This document shows, in pieces, positions 13,249 through 21,994 of a stretch of 64,000 nt of DNA (position 1 is the first letter of the stretch; every line of letters begins with the position of its first letter). The DNA is from Kosakonia pseudosacchari. Its GTDB lineage: Bacteria > Pseudomonadota > Gammaproteobacteria > Enterobacterales > Enterobacteriaceae. The translations under genes and the position numbers were made by a program. The stretch spans positions 1 through 64,000 of the forward strand of contig NZ_FXWP01000017.1 of the NCBI RefSeq assembly GCF_900184035.1, written 5' to 3'. The notes under the pieces were generated by a model, which saw only the letters and a program-made list of their open reading frames with translations, did not search any database and was not told where the DNA came from.

Positions 13249-14134
13249 GGCGATTCGCCAGATGCACCGCCACATCCACACCGTTGCGTTCCAGCGAAAT
13301 GCTTTCGCCGTTCCATGCGGCCTGCCTGGTCAGGCAGGTCAGCACACCGCCCGGCGGCATTTCAATCGCCAGCCGCGCATCACGTTCATTAGCGGCAACC
13401 ACCGCCTCTTGCCAGCGCACGGTACGCGCCATATTCCACGCCAGATCGTCGGCGATTTTCTCCGGCTGCCATAACACGCGCCCGGTGCTGCCGCTTAAAT
13501 AAGCGCACTGCGGGCGGCGGAGCGTGACATTCGCAAACGCCTGCGCCAGTTTTGCGGCGGGTTTCTCCAGTAACGCGCAGTGGGAAGGTACGCTGACCGC
13601 CAGACGCTGCGCTTTGTTCGCCCCTTTTGCTAATGCCCGTTGCGCCACTTGCGCCATCGCTTCATCGCTACCGGCGATAACAATCTGCGTTTCGGCATTG
13701 AGATTAGCGATATACGCCCCGCTACCTTCGATTAACGTTTCGACCGTGGGCAACGTCAGCCCCATAATCGCCGTCAGCCCGTAACCGTGCGGATACGCCT
13801 GTTCCATCAAATCACCCCGCAACGCCACCAGCCGCAGCGCATCCTGAAAATCGAGCGCACCAGCAATCACCGCCGCCGGATACGCGCCAATCGACAGGCC
13901 GCTGGTGATATCAACATGCACGCCACGCCGCTGTAATTCACGCGCCCAGGCGACACCGGCAATCAACAGCGCCAGTTGTACCGCGCGGGTATGCTTTAGC
14001 GATTCGGCGGTATCGAGGGTCTCAATTTCTGTACCCAACACCTCGCGGGCTTCGTCCATTTCACTGCCGGGAAGCGCTTGTAACATTCCCGGGCGTTGTG
14101 TCCCCTGCCCCGGAAAAGTAAAGATGATCTTCAT
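13232..14134 (-). CDS. mdcH: Malonate decarboxylase epsilon subunit (malonyl-CoA:ACP transacylase)
   Basis: MdcH (300 aa) transfers a malonyl group from malonyl-CoA to the holo acyl carrier protein MdcC, priming the decarboxylase. It belongs to the FabD family: GQGTQRPGM near the start and Ser81 in GLSIGAYP, the nucleophile elbow. The start MKIIFTFPGQ at 14134 overlaps the mdcG stop by four bases; an upstream in-frame extension is not family-like. It is the last gene of the mdc operon. Confidence 0.93.
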   Translation of the reverse strand: MKIIFTFPGQGTQRPGMLQALPGSEMDEAREVLGTEIETLDTAESLKHTRAVQLALLIAGVAWARELQRRGVHVDITSGLSIGAYPAAVIAGALDFQDALRLVALRGDLMEQAYPHGYGLTAIMGLTLPTVETLIEGSGAYIANLNAETQIVIAGSDEAMAQVAQRALAKGANKAQRLAVSVPSHCALLEKPAAKLAQAFANVTLRRPQCAYLSGSTGRVLWQPEKIADDLAWNMARTVRWQEAVVAANERDARLAIEMPPGGVLTCLTRQAAWNGESISLERNGVDVAVHLANRLRMQA

Positions 14135-14751
14135 GAATCCTCCCTTTGCCAGGGGTCGCTCACCAGACGCGGCCCGTGGTTGGTTTTCAGCATCACTCGC
14201 CAGTCGCGTAGCCACTCGGCTAAGGCAAAGCCGCCGTTTGGAGTTTCTACCTGGGTATCCGCCCGGCAAAGCCCGCCGCTAAGCTGCTGTTGCCAGCGGG
14301 CCAGATCGCGGGTAGAAAGCGGTTCCGGCGCGCGGATCAGCACGTCGAGATCGCTGGTCGCATGGATAACCGGAATACCGGTCGCCAGCGCATAACCGGT
14401 GCTACCGGTAACGCCCCATGTCCACGGCCAGGAAAACTGCGCCAGTTGCAGCGCCAGTTGTACCGGCGGCTGGGAGATAAACGGCGAACGCAGCAGTTCC
14501 TGCGGTGCGACCAGCTGTTCGGGTGAGACCACACGGATAACCTGTTCAGGCTTTACCCACCCCGCAGCACGTTGGTCGCGGCGCAGGCCGCGCACGCCAA
14601 CGGGGATGCGACCGTCTTGTGCAACATCACGCCGCACTACCACCGGCAAACCAGCGTGCCAGTACTCTGCGACCCAGGGTTCGGTTACCCCTTCCAGCGC
14701 ATCTTGTGCGCGAAGCCAGAGCAGATCGTGCGGGCGTAATGTTGTGGTCAT
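14131..14751 (-). CDS. mdcG: Phosphoribosyl-dephospho-CoA transferase (holo-ACP synthase)
   Basis: MdcG (206 aa) attaches the 2'-(5''-phosphoribosyl)-3'-dephospho-CoA prosthetic group, from the precursor made by MdcB, to the acyl carrier protein MdcC. The nucleotidyltransferase-like motif GSTGYALATG followed by SDLDVLI is visible, with the metal-binding pair Asp134 and Asp136. It overlaps mdcH by four bases and follows mdcF by two. Confidence 0.92.
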   Translation of the reverse strand: MTTTLRPHDLLWLRAQDALEGVTEPWVAEYWHAGLPVVVRRDVAQDGRIPVGVRGLRRDQRAAGWVKPEQVIRVVSPEQLVAPQELLRSPFISQPPVQLALQLAQFSWPWTWGVTGSTGYALATGIPVIHATSDLDVLIRAPEPLSTRDLARWQQQLSGGLCRADTQVETPNGGFALAEWLRDWRVMLKTNHGPRLVSDPWQREDS

Positions 14752-14753
14752 AA

Positions 14754-15713
14754 TTACATTCCTGAAGTCAGCGAGATAAACAGCGGCAACGACAGGATAC
14801 AGAGCACAGAGCTCAACAGCAGTACAGCTTCTGCATCCGGCGATTGCACGCCAAAGCGGTTACCAAATACCACCCCGAAGAAACCGGCAGCCAGCGCAAT
14901 CATCAGAATCGCGGTGATCGCCACCGAGCCGTGCAGACCCAGCACCAGCACAATCCCCCATGCGATCGCCGGTTGGATCAGCAGTTTGGTGATGGTGGCA
15001 GAAATCACCATGGTATTGATGGCAAGTTTACGCGCAGAGAGGATAACCCCGGTCAGGAACAGCGCCGCAGCCGTAGCGGAAAGGCCCAGCGGTTTAATCG
15101 AAGCCAGCACCAGTTCCGGCATTTTTATGCCAATAGCGGACAGCACCACACCCAGCAGCGGCCCCCAGACAATCGGTTTTTTCACCGAACGCCACATCAG
15201 CACCGGCAGCATCGCCAGCGTAGAACCGGTATTACCGCCCGCAGCGCGTGCTTTTTCACGCTCAAGGATCAGTAAGCAGAACGGGGTCATCAGCACTGAA
15301 CCACACGCAATGGAAACCGCTACTGACAACGAGGTCGACGGGCCTTCACCCAGCACGCTGCCCAGAATCGGCAGGCCAAGCGCGGCGTAGTTCGGCAGGG
15401 CGACAGTCAGCGTCAGCACGGCGGCATCCTGCGGCGATTTTTTGAATACGGACGTCGCCAGAAAATAGATGGCGGCGTAGGTAATCCACATGGAGAGCAC
15501 CAGCACCACAATCAGCGGAGACTGGGCGATGATCCCGCTCCACGGCGTCTGAACCGTGGCGCTAAACAGCGCAGCCGGCAGGGCAAAATCCATTACAAAG
15601 ATATTCAGCAGGGAAACGTTTTTGTTATCGACCATTTTGGCCTTTCCCGCCCAGAAACCCAGCAACATGATGACGAAGATCGGTGCGAGGGCATGAACAA
15701 TTACGTAAGTCAT
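14754..15713 (-). CDS. mdcF: Malonate transporter MdcF (auxin efflux carrier family)
   Basis: This 319-aa protein is almost entirely hydrophobic, with about ten predicted membrane segments, and has the pattern of the AEC permease family. A conserved loop around FALPAALFSA is typical. Its place inside the mdc operon identifies it as the malonate importer MdcF. It is separated from mdcE by 121 bases containing a strong hairpin, the only sizeable gap within the operon, and is packed two bases from mdcG downstream. Confidence 0.9.
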   Translation of the reverse strand: MTYVIVHALAPIFVIMLLGFWAGKAKMVDNKNVSLLNIFVMDFALPAALFSATVQTPWSGIIAQSPLIVVLVLSMWITYAAIYFLATSVFKKSPQDAAVLTLTVALPNYAALGLPILGSVLGEGPSTSLSVAVSIACGSVLMTPFCLLILEREKARAAGGNTGSTLAMLPVLMWRSVKKPIVWGPLLGVVLSAIGIKMPELVLASIKPLGLSATAAALFLTGVILSARKLAINTMVISATITKLLIQPAIAWGIVLVLGLHGSVAITAILMIALAAGFFGVVFGNRFGVQSPDAEAVLLLSSVLCILSLPLFISLTSGM

Positions 15714-15780
15714 AAATCACCTGTAAGCCTTTAAAAGGAAAAGAAATAGCACTAGCGCGATGGTTATTATTTTCAGTAGC

Positions 15781-15807
15781 GCATGAGCGCGGCGCGCGCG
15801 CCCATGC
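15781..15807 (-). other. GC-rich hairpin between mdcE and mdcF
   Basis: GCATGAGCGCG at 15781-15791 pairs with CGCGCCCATGC at 15797-15807, an 11-bp stem with one mismatch and a five-base loop. No T tract follows on the minus strand, so it is not a classical terminator. It may stabilise the mdcABCDE part of the mRNA or reduce expression of mdcFGH. The role is inference. Confidence 0.6.
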
Positions 15808-15834
15808 GTTGCTATCTGGCAGGTTTCTTTTTAC

Positions 15835-16635
15835 TTACCAGCTCGCTTTCATGCGTTCGCGCACGAGAGCGGAGCTGCGGCGGTTGTCAGCACCGAGACG
15901 GTTTTTCAACGTGGTGTCCTGACGCGCGTCGTTGATGGCCTGGTGCAACGTGCGCTGCACCTGCGCCAGATCGGCCTCTGAGGGGGCGTCCGGATTGCTG
16001 ATAGAGAGCAAGTCGGAAAGCAGCCCCAGCGTCGCGTAGTTGCTGATGTCATAAGCCATCGGTGGAATGGTGGCCGCCAGTTTTTCCAGCGCTTCCACGG
16101 TACGCAAGGTAATACGCGCCGCCGATTCTTTACCCATCGCGTGGATCAGCACACCGGCATCGTTAAAGGCGATCAGGCGGTTCGCCTGGTAGCCGTGGGC
16201 CAGAAACGCCCCGGACATCGCTTTACCGACGATCAAACCAATCACCGGATGGCCCGCCAGACGCGCATTGGCGTAGGCCGCCGCCGCACCGGCTAGCGCC
16301 TGGTGAATACCAAAGGCTTCTTCACGACGACCATAGGCCTGGCTTGGTACATCAATCACCGCAATGATGGGGCGCTTCACGCTGTTGTTGGCATCAGCGG
16401 CAACGGTTTCGCTCACCACTTTCGCCAGCGTCCAGCCTTCCAGCAGGCCAACTTCACCTTTCGCTGCACGCGGATAATGGTTGTTGGCATCCGGCACCAC
16501 GGCGATAAAACGCACCGCTTCACCGTTAACCTTGCCATCGGCTGCCTGTACAGACGGACACAGCCCGCTCAGACGTTGCGCATTCGGCGCCAGTTTTTCC
16601 AGCCATAACGCGCCGCGGCTTACTGTCGTACTCAT
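15835..16635 (-). CDS. mdcE: Malonate decarboxylase gamma subunit
   Basis: MdcE (266 aa) pairs with MdcD to form the decarboxylase that removes CO2 from malonyl-S-ACP, regenerating acetyl-S-ACP. It is a member of the carboxyltransferase/crotonase superfamily. The segment ARLAGHPVIGLIVGKAMSGA, with glycine-rich oxyanion-hole character, is typical. The start ATG at 16635 overlaps the mdcD stop as ATGA, giving one-to-one coupling of the two subunits. Confidence 0.93.
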   Translation of the reverse strand: MSTTVSRGALWLEKLAPNAQRLSGLCPSVQAADGKVNGEAVRFIAVVPDANNHYPRAAKGEVGLLEGWTLAKVVSETVAADANNSVKRPIIAVIDVPSQAYGRREEAFGIHQALAGAAAAYANARLAGHPVIGLIVGKAMSGAFLAHGYQANRLIAFNDAGVLIHAMGKESAARITLRTVEALEKLAATIPPMAYDISNYATLGLLSDLLSISNPDAPSEADLAQVQRTLHQAINDARQDTTLKNRLGADNRRSSALVRERMKASW

Positions 16636-17468
16636 GCTTTCCCCTCCCCGGCAAACAACGCGCTGATCTGTTCGGCATCCGCTTGTTTGCGGGTGTCGAA
16701 GCGGGTCAGACGTTGCAGATAATCGTCGTAGTTATCGGTGCGATGTTGAGCAGGTACGCCTTTGGCAATCGCCTCGTTCATCGCCTGTTTCACCGCATGG
16801 ATGCCGTCGCCGACCAGCGCATCCACCAGCCCGCTGCGATACCGCACTTCGCCGCCGGTCATGCTCCAGATAAACGGACGGTCGCGGGAGTCGTACTCTT
16901 CGATCCCGGCTTCCTGTTCGATAACCTGCGGGCCGTTCAGACCAAGACGGGCTTCGCGCGTCACAATCAGGTAGCTACAGAGCGCAGCAGCGATAGACAT
17001 CCCGCCGAAACAGCCAACCGTACCGGCAACGATGCCGATAACCGGCGTGTAGCGGCGCAGGTCAACAATCGCCGCGTGAATATCAGCAATCGCCGCCAGC
17101 CCAAGGTTCGCTTCCTGCAAACGCACGCCGCCGGTTTCAAGGCACAGCACCGCCTGAGTCGGGATGCCGTTACGGTTATCTTCTGCCGCCAGCTCAAGTG
17201 CCGCCGCCATTTTCGCGCCGGAGACTTCGCCCATGCTGCCGCCCTGGAACGCGCCTTCAATCGCGACAACCACAGCAGGTTGGCCGTTGATGGTGCCTTT
17301 GGCGACCACCATGCCGTCATCGGCCTGCGGCACAATGCCCTGCGGGCCTAACCACGGTGAAATGATGCCTTCAAACGGGTCGAGTAATTCGCGATAGCTG
17401 CCGTCATCGAGCAGCGCCTGCGCGCGTTGGCGCGCTTTGAGTTCGATAAAACTGCGATCGTCACGCAT
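16632..17468 (-). CDS. mdcD: Malonate decarboxylase beta subunit
   Basis: MdcD (278 aa) is the partner of MdcE in malonyl-S-ACP decarboxylation. It resembles acetyl-CoA carboxylase carboxyltransferase beta subunits: GGSMGEVSGAKMAAALELA and CFGGMSIAAALCSY correspond to the acyl-CoA-site glycine loops. It overlaps mdcC by eight bases upstream and mdcE by four downstream. Confidence 0.93.
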   Translation of the reverse strand: MRDDRSFIELKARQRAQALLDDGSYRELLDPFEGIISPWLGPQGIVPQADDGMVVAKGTINGQPAVVVAIEGAFQGGSMGEVSGAKMAAALELAAEDNRNGIPTQAVLCLETGGVRLQEANLGLAAIADIHAAIVDLRRYTPVIGIVAGTVGCFGGMSIAAALCSYLIVTREARLGLNGPQVIEQEAGIEEYDSRDRPFIWSMTGGEVRYRSGLVDALVGDGIHAVKQAMNEAIAKGVPAQHRTDNYDDYLQRLTRFDTRKQADAEQISALFAGEGKA

Positions 17469-17760
17469 AGCTCACCTCTTCGAATACCTGTTCGATACGG
17501 ATGCGCGCCACACCGGGCGTCGCGCCGAAATCGTGGATCACAAGCTGGCCCGCAGGCAGCGTGCTTACCAGACCGAGACGGTTGAACAGCGCTTCCCAGC
17601 GTCCACGGCTGTTATCCACGGAGGTGGTAATTTCAATTGTCAGTGTTTGCCCCTGGTCGGCGGTGAATAACACCTCCATATCCCCGGAGCCCACAACGCC
17701 CGCCAGCGCTTTACCGCGTAATGCGCGGCCAGCAGGCACGGTTATCGTAATGTGTTCCAT
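17461..17760 (-). CDS. mdcC: Malonate decarboxylase acyl carrier protein (delta subunit)
   Basis: MdcC (99 aa) is the acyl carrier protein of malonate decarboxylase. It carries a phosphoribosyl-dephospho-CoA group rather than phosphopantetheine. Ser25 in VVGSGDMEVL matches the known attachment serine in the Klebsiella protein. Catalysis cycles acetyl and malonyl groups on its thiol between MdcA and MdcDE. It starts 9 bases after mdcB and overlaps mdcD. Confidence 0.94.
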   Translation of the reverse strand: MEHITITVPAGRALRGKALAGVVGSGDMEVLFTADQGQTLTIEITTSVDNSRGRWEALFNRLGLVSTLPAGQLVIHDFGATPGVARIRIEQVFEEVSYA

Positions 17761-17769
17761 AACTTCCTC

Positions 17770-18627
17770 TTAATTCGCTAAATAAGGCGTGGTCATGCGA
17801 TCGAGAAACAGTGTCGCCGCGAGTAAATCTGCCGCGCCGCCCGGCGATGCGTTAAGCGCCAGCATCCGCGCGTCCAGTTCGGCTAACGCTTGCTGGCCCG
17901 CAATTGACGCAACACCACCGGCGTGCAGCACCGCACTCGCGCCCTGGCGCATCGCCTCCAGACCTTCCAGACCCGCGCGGGAAAGCACGCAGGTATCGCT
18001 GAGCGAGGTCATGATGGCCATCAACGCATCAAGCTGCGCCTGTGCTTCGCTGCTGCCGCGCTGGCGGCTGTGCTGCAATTGCGGCAGCGCCAGCTTGATA
18101 ATGTGCGGAAAGCCTTGCTGCGCCTCTTCGCGCGCGCCTGGCACCCGGTAACGGTGGGTGGCGCGCAGCCCTTTACTGAACAGCTTCGGTGCAGCGTCAT
18201 CCGGCAGTTGCGCCAGCTTTGCGGCCGTGGCGACAATGGCCTGTGCCGTTGCGTTACCGCCCGACATGGCCACCGAGCTTACCAACAACCCTAATGCCCA
18301 GATCGCACCGCGATGGGTATTCACGCCACCGGTGGCCGCCATCATCTGCTGCTCACCTTCCCGACCTAATCGCCCGATGGTTTGTCTGAGCGCCACATCC
18401 GCTGGCCGCAGCCAGCTTTGTTGCGCCAGCGCCTGAAACGTGGGGGTCAGGCTATGCGCGGAACGCTCCATCAGTTCGAGCGTTAAATCGTGATGCGCGC
18501 CATTCCCCCGGCTGTCCACCAGACCGGGCTTCGGGCTTAATCGTGCTTCGTCAATCAGACACAGTGTGGCGGTTCGCGCCAACCATTCGGCACCGCCTTC
18601 AGCGTCAATCCGTGGCAGAAGTTTCAT
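17770..18627 (-). CDS. mdcB: Triphosphoribosyl-dephospho-CoA synthase
   Basis: MdcB (285 aa, CitG family) condenses ATP and 3'-dephospho-CoA into the triphosphoribosyl-dephospho-CoA precursor of the MdcC prosthetic group. Family segments DEARLSPKPGLVDSRGNGAH and GGVNTHRGAIWALG are present. The start MKLLPRIDAEGG at 18627 shares one base with the mdcA stop (TAATG), which favours it over an ATG 16 codons upstream. Confidence 0.93.
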   Translation of the reverse strand: MKLLPRIDAEGGAEWLARTATLCLIDEARLSPKPGLVDSRGNGAHHDLTLELMERSAHSLTPTFQALAQQSWLRPADVALRQTIGRLGREGEQQMMAATGGVNTHRGAIWALGLLVSSVAMSGGNATAQAIVATAAKLAQLPDDAAPKLFSKGLRATHRYRVPGAREEAQQGFPHIIKLALPQLQHSRQRGSSEAQAQLDALMAIMTSLSDTCVLSRAGLEGLEAMRQGASAVLHAGGVASIAGQQALAELDARMLALNASPGGAADLLAATLFLDRMTTPYLAN

Positions 18628-20282
18628 TACCAGCTCCGGAATTTCGCAGGTGGGTTGTAAAGACCGCCGGACCACTCAACCAGATCCGCGACGCTGCTGG
18701 CCGCCAGCAACGAACGGGTCGCGTCAGTGCGGCGAATGCCCATATCTTCCGGATAGACCACTTTGCCGCTCTGGCGAAGCTGGGCGACACGTTTGGCGTC
18801 AACGCCCAGACCGATATCGGTGATGCCTGCCACCGCCGCGACCATCGCCCGGCGCTCTTCAAGGCTTTCAGCGCGATAGAGGTAAGCAATCCCCTCTTCG
18901 GTCAGCACGTGCGTCACGTCATCGCCATAAATCATCACCGGCGCCAGCGGCATACCGGCGCTTTTCGCCACCTCCACCGCATCGAGTTTTTCCACGAATG
19001 TCGGTTTCGCTCCGGCCTGGAAGGTTTCCACCATCTGCACCACCAGTTTTTTACCGCGCTGCATCGGATCAGGTTCAGTGATCATGTTCAGCCAGGCCGG
19101 TGTGGCGTGGCGGCGACCGTGTGGGTCGTGACCCATATTTGGCGCGCCACCAAAGCCGGAGAGACGACCGCGCGTTACAGTCGAGGAGTTCGCCAGGCCA
19201 TCGACTTGTAACGTCGAGCCGATAAACATATCGACCGCATACTGACCCGCTAACTGGCAGAACGCGCGGTTGGAACGCATGGAACCGTCGGCACCGGTAA
19301 AGAACACGTCAGGGCGGGCGCGGATGTACTCTTCCATCCCCAGTTCGCCGCCGAAGCAGTGCACACTTTCCACCCAGCCGCTTTCAATCGCCGGGATCAG
19401 CGTCGGGTGCGGGTTCAGCGTCCAGTGTTTACAAATTTTGCCTTTCAGCCCGAGCTGCTCACCATAAGTCGGCAGCAGCAGTTCAATCGCCGCGGTGTTA
19501 AAGCCGATACCGTGGTTGAGCGACTGCACCTGATGCTCGGCGTAGATGCCTTTGATCGCCATCATCGCCATCAGGATGTGTTCCTGCTTGATGAGGCGCG
19601 GGTCGCGGGTAAACAGCGGCTCGATAAAGAACGGTTTGTCAGCGACTACCACGTAATCGATCCAGGAGCCGGGAATATCAACGCGCGGCAGGTCACATTC
19701 ATCATCCACCAGTTCATTGACCTGGGCGATAACGATGCCGTCGCGGAAGGCGGCGGCTTCCACCAGCGCCGGGGTATCTTCGGTACTTGGGCCGGTGTAG
19801 AGGTTGCCTTTGCGGTCCGCTTTATAACCGGCAATCAGCGCCACATTCGGGCAGAGATCCACATACAGGCGGGAGTAAAGTTCGATGTAAGTGTGGATCG
19901 CGCCGATCTCCAGCAGACCATCTTCCAGCAGTTGCGAAATGCGTAGACTCTGCGTGCCTGAGAAAGAGAAATCCAGCTTGCGGGCAATGCCCTTTTCAAA
20001 AATATCCAGATGTTCGCTGCGCCCGACGCTCGGCATAATCATATGCAGATCATGGACTTTCTGCGGGTTGACTTCGGCAAGTGTTCGCGAGAGGAAATCC
20101 GCCTGTTTTTGGTTGTTCCCTTCCAGCACCACGCGGTCGCCCGGCGCAATCAGTTTTTCCAGCATGGCGACAAGGTCGCCGGTCGGCAGTACCTTGCCCT
20201 GCACGGGAATGGACGCCAGGCGGCGCTGTTTCTCGCTGCGCCGCGTGTTCCATACCTGTGCTGGCGTTTGCCCAGATAACAT
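18627..20282 (-). CDS. mdcA: Malonate decarboxylase alpha subunit (acetyl-S-ACP:malonate ACP transferase)
   Basis: MdcA (551 aa) exchanges acetyl for malonyl on the MdcC carrier, releasing acetate. It is a CoA-transferase-like protein; segments such as VVLEGNNQKQADFLSR and GRLSGFGGAPNMGHDPHGRR are characteristic. The start MLSGQTPAQVWNT at 20282 follows the strong ribosome-binding site AGGAGG. It is the first gene of mdcABCDEFGH, with the 208-base gap to nadV acting as promoter region. Confidence 0.95.
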   Translation of the reverse strand: MLSGQTPAQVWNTRRSEKQRRLASIPVQGKVLPTGDLVAMLEKLIAPGDRVVLEGNNQKQADFLSRTLAEVNPQKVHDLHMIMPSVGRSEHLDIFEKGIARKLDFSFSGTQSLRISQLLEDGLLEIGAIHTYIELYSRLYVDLCPNVALIAGYKADRKGNLYTGPSTEDTPALVEAAAFRDGIVIAQVNELVDDECDLPRVDIPGSWIDYVVVADKPFFIEPLFTRDPRLIKQEHILMAMMAIKGIYAEHQVQSLNHGIGFNTAAIELLLPTYGEQLGLKGKICKHWTLNPHPTLIPAIESGWVESVHCFGGELGMEEYIRARPDVFFTGADGSMRSNRAFCQLAGQYAVDMFIGSTLQVDGLANSSTVTRGRLSGFGGAPNMGHDPHGRRHATPAWLNMITEPDPMQRGKKLVVQMVETFQAGAKPTFVEKLDAVEVAKSAGMPLAPVMIYGDDVTHVLTEEGIAYLYRAESLEERRAMVAAVAGITDIGLGVDAKRVAQLRQSGKVVYPEDMGIRRTDATRSLLAASSVADLVEWSGGLYNPPAKFRSW

Positions 20283-20322
20283 TATTAACCTCCTGATTCA
20301 GCTCATCATTTTGACTTGCTTA

Positions 20323-20338
20323 ACACTGAGCTTAGTGT
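20323..20338 (-). promoter_or_regulatory. Palindrome upstream of mdcA, candidate MdcR operator
   Basis: ACACT, six bases (GAGCTT) and AGTGT form a dyad 41 bases before the mdcA start codon. The inner AGCT extends the symmetry. LysR-type regulators bind dyads with a T-N11-A core near their target promoter, so this is a plausible MdcR site, but the assignment is inference. Confidence 0.4.
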
Positions 20339-20415
20339 GCGACGTGGTGAGAAAGGCATCAATTAAGGAGGCGGCCAAATCATTAGCCTGAGAGTAATAA
20401 TCAAATGAAAGTATT

Positions 20416-20431
20416 TGTGATGTGCGTCAAT
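20416..20431. promoter_or_regulatory. Candidate CRP site upstream of the mdc operon
   Basis: TGTGA, six bases (TGTGCG), then TCAAT: one perfect CRP half-site and one half-site with three of five matches. It lies about 135 bases before mdcA. Catabolite control of a carbon-source operon would make sense, but a single weak match can occur by chance. Confidence 0.35.
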
Positions 20432-20461
20432 TTCCACATCGACAGAAAGGCTTATAGCGCT

Positions 20462-20481
20462 GGCGGTACGGGCGTACCGCC
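20462..20481 (-). terminator. Hairpin after nadV, possible terminator
   Basis: GGCGGTACG, GG, CGTACCGCC form a perfect 9-bp inverted repeat just after the nadV stop codon. The minus-strand sequence that follows is not T-rich, so termination would be weak or Rho-assisted. It separates the prs-nadV and mdc operons. Confidence 0.55.
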
Positions 20482-20490
20482 AATTGAGGA

Positions 20491-21981
20491 TTAGTGCTGG
20501 TTCGCCAGGCGCTGGCGGATCTGTTCAAAATGCTCGGTCTGATAAAGTTTGCCGTCGAGGAAGCGGGTTTTCAGCTCCCCGCCTTTTTCCTGCTCCCAGC
20601 TCTGTTCGTCGTGCAGTTGCAGTTCGCCCTGCGCATCGCGCTCCACACGTAATAACCCACGCGCCGAACGTTTCAGGCCGTTATCGGTTTTTGGCTCTTT
20701 GAAGATCATCCGTCCTTCACCGTTGACCGCGCCCCAGGTGGCTTTCATCGCAAAACCGAAGGTGTCCCGGGTGTTGTACTGATAGGTAAACGAGCCGACA
20801 CCAAACACCACGTTAGAGCTGGCAAAACCTTTGGCTTCCAGACGGCGCAGGATCTCATTGGCACGCGCCAGGGTAATGGAGTCGCCGTAAATCAGGCCGA
20901 CATGCGGATCCAGCACTTTGTAGCCCTTCTCATTGACCGTGCCGCCAAAGATTTCCCACAGTACTTCGACCGAACCTTTCTCCTCCGGGCTGCGCTCCGC
21001 ACTCGTATCATCATCCGCGCCTGTACCGCACAGAATGTCCACCGGATCACCGCTGTCCGGGCGGAACACCACGCGCCCGTCACGCCCCAGGATTATCTGT
21101 TTCAGTTCACGGGTATATTCCGTCAGTACGCGCCAGTAATCCCAGGTATCGGAGACGATAGAGACAAATCCCTGCGGATAGATATCGGCGATCAGGCGGC
21201 GGAACGTTTCAATTTCATGGTCGTGTTCGCCCATGCACATTACGCTGTGCTCGGTCGCCGGAATGCTGGCACCAATGAAGTACGCTTCGCCGCCGGTGTA
21301 GTGGTCGCGGGCATACAGCAGAGAGGGAATGCTGTCGGTGCCTTTAAAGCTCAGTAAGTGCCCCGCGCCAGCCTGCGCTGTATCGTGCAGCCCAGCCATG
21401 CCACGAAACGAGAAGTCGTGGCACTGGAAATCGAGATGCGACAAATCCGTGCAGGTTTTGGCTGCCCATTGTTCGCAGATTTTGCGGTAGTGGTGCGCGA
21501 TGGTCGCATTGGTGGAGGCCTTCCACAGCTCGGCAGAGAGCACTGTTTCCAGGTAGTTCACCAGCCAGAAAAACTCCTCACGGGTGTTGGTAATGGTCAG
21601 AACGGGCACTTTCATCGGCACTTTACTGCCTTCATCCAGCGACTTGATGTGCAGCGGCAGGTAGCCCAAACGGTGCAGCGCACGAATGTGATCGACCGCC
21701 ACGGCATCCCTGCCGAGATAGTTATCCATTACCTGCTTGTATTCGTTAACCACTTCCTCTTCCGGGCGGGCAAAAAAGCCGTCGTTGAACAGATCGACCA
21801 TAAACCACTTCAGGAAACCCTGCAGACCAAAGAACACCAGCTTGCCGTCGGCAACCGGCGACTGGAAAAAGCGGTCGCTGCGCGGTGTGAAATTGGAGTA
21901 AACCTGCGTCGTCCCCTGCGGGTACTGCACGCGGTGCGAAACTTTGTAACCGTCGATAGCCAGAATTGGATTGATATTCAT
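20491..21981 (-). CDS. nadV: Nicotinamide phosphoribosyltransferase
   Basis: This 496-aa protein is a NAMPT-family enzyme that converts nicotinamide and PRPP to NMN in NAD salvage. Residues matching the human enzyme's active site are visible: Arg193 (FRGMAG), Asp216 in KGTDS, His245 in IPATEHS and Asp309 in RPDSGDP. The Asp in KGTD is linked to preference for nicotinamide over nicotinic acid. The start MNINPILAIDGYK at 21981 follows the RBS GGGAG. It lies 13 bases after the PRPP synthetase gene. E. coli lacks this enzyme and uses PncA/PncB. Confidence 0.93.
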   Translation of the reverse strand: MNINPILAIDGYKVSHRVQYPQGTTQVYSNFTPRSDRFFQSPVADGKLVFFGLQGFLKWFMVDLFNDGFFARPEEEVVNEYKQVMDNYLGRDAVAVDHIRALHRLGYLPLHIKSLDEGSKVPMKVPVLTITNTREEFFWLVNYLETVLSAELWKASTNATIAHHYRKICEQWAAKTCTDLSHLDFQCHDFSFRGMAGLHDTAQAGAGHLLSFKGTDSIPSLLYARDHYTGGEAYFIGASIPATEHSVMCMGEHDHEIETFRRLIADIYPQGFVSIVSDTWDYWRVLTEYTRELKQIILGRDGRVVFRPDSGDPVDILCGTGADDDTSAERSPEEKGSVEVLWEIFGGTVNEKGYKVLDPHVGLIYGDSITLARANEILRRLEAKGFASSNVVFGVGSFTYQYNTRDTFGFAMKATWGAVNGEGRMIFKEPKTDNGLKRSARGLLRVERDAQGELQLHDEQSWEQEKGGELKTRFLDGKLYQTEHFEQIRQRLANQH

Positions 21982-21994
21982 GATGTTGTCTCCC

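Noticed and set aside
20283-20490. Sigma54 promoter for the mdc operon
   Set aside because: No TGGCAC-N5-TTGC pattern is present on the minus strand.
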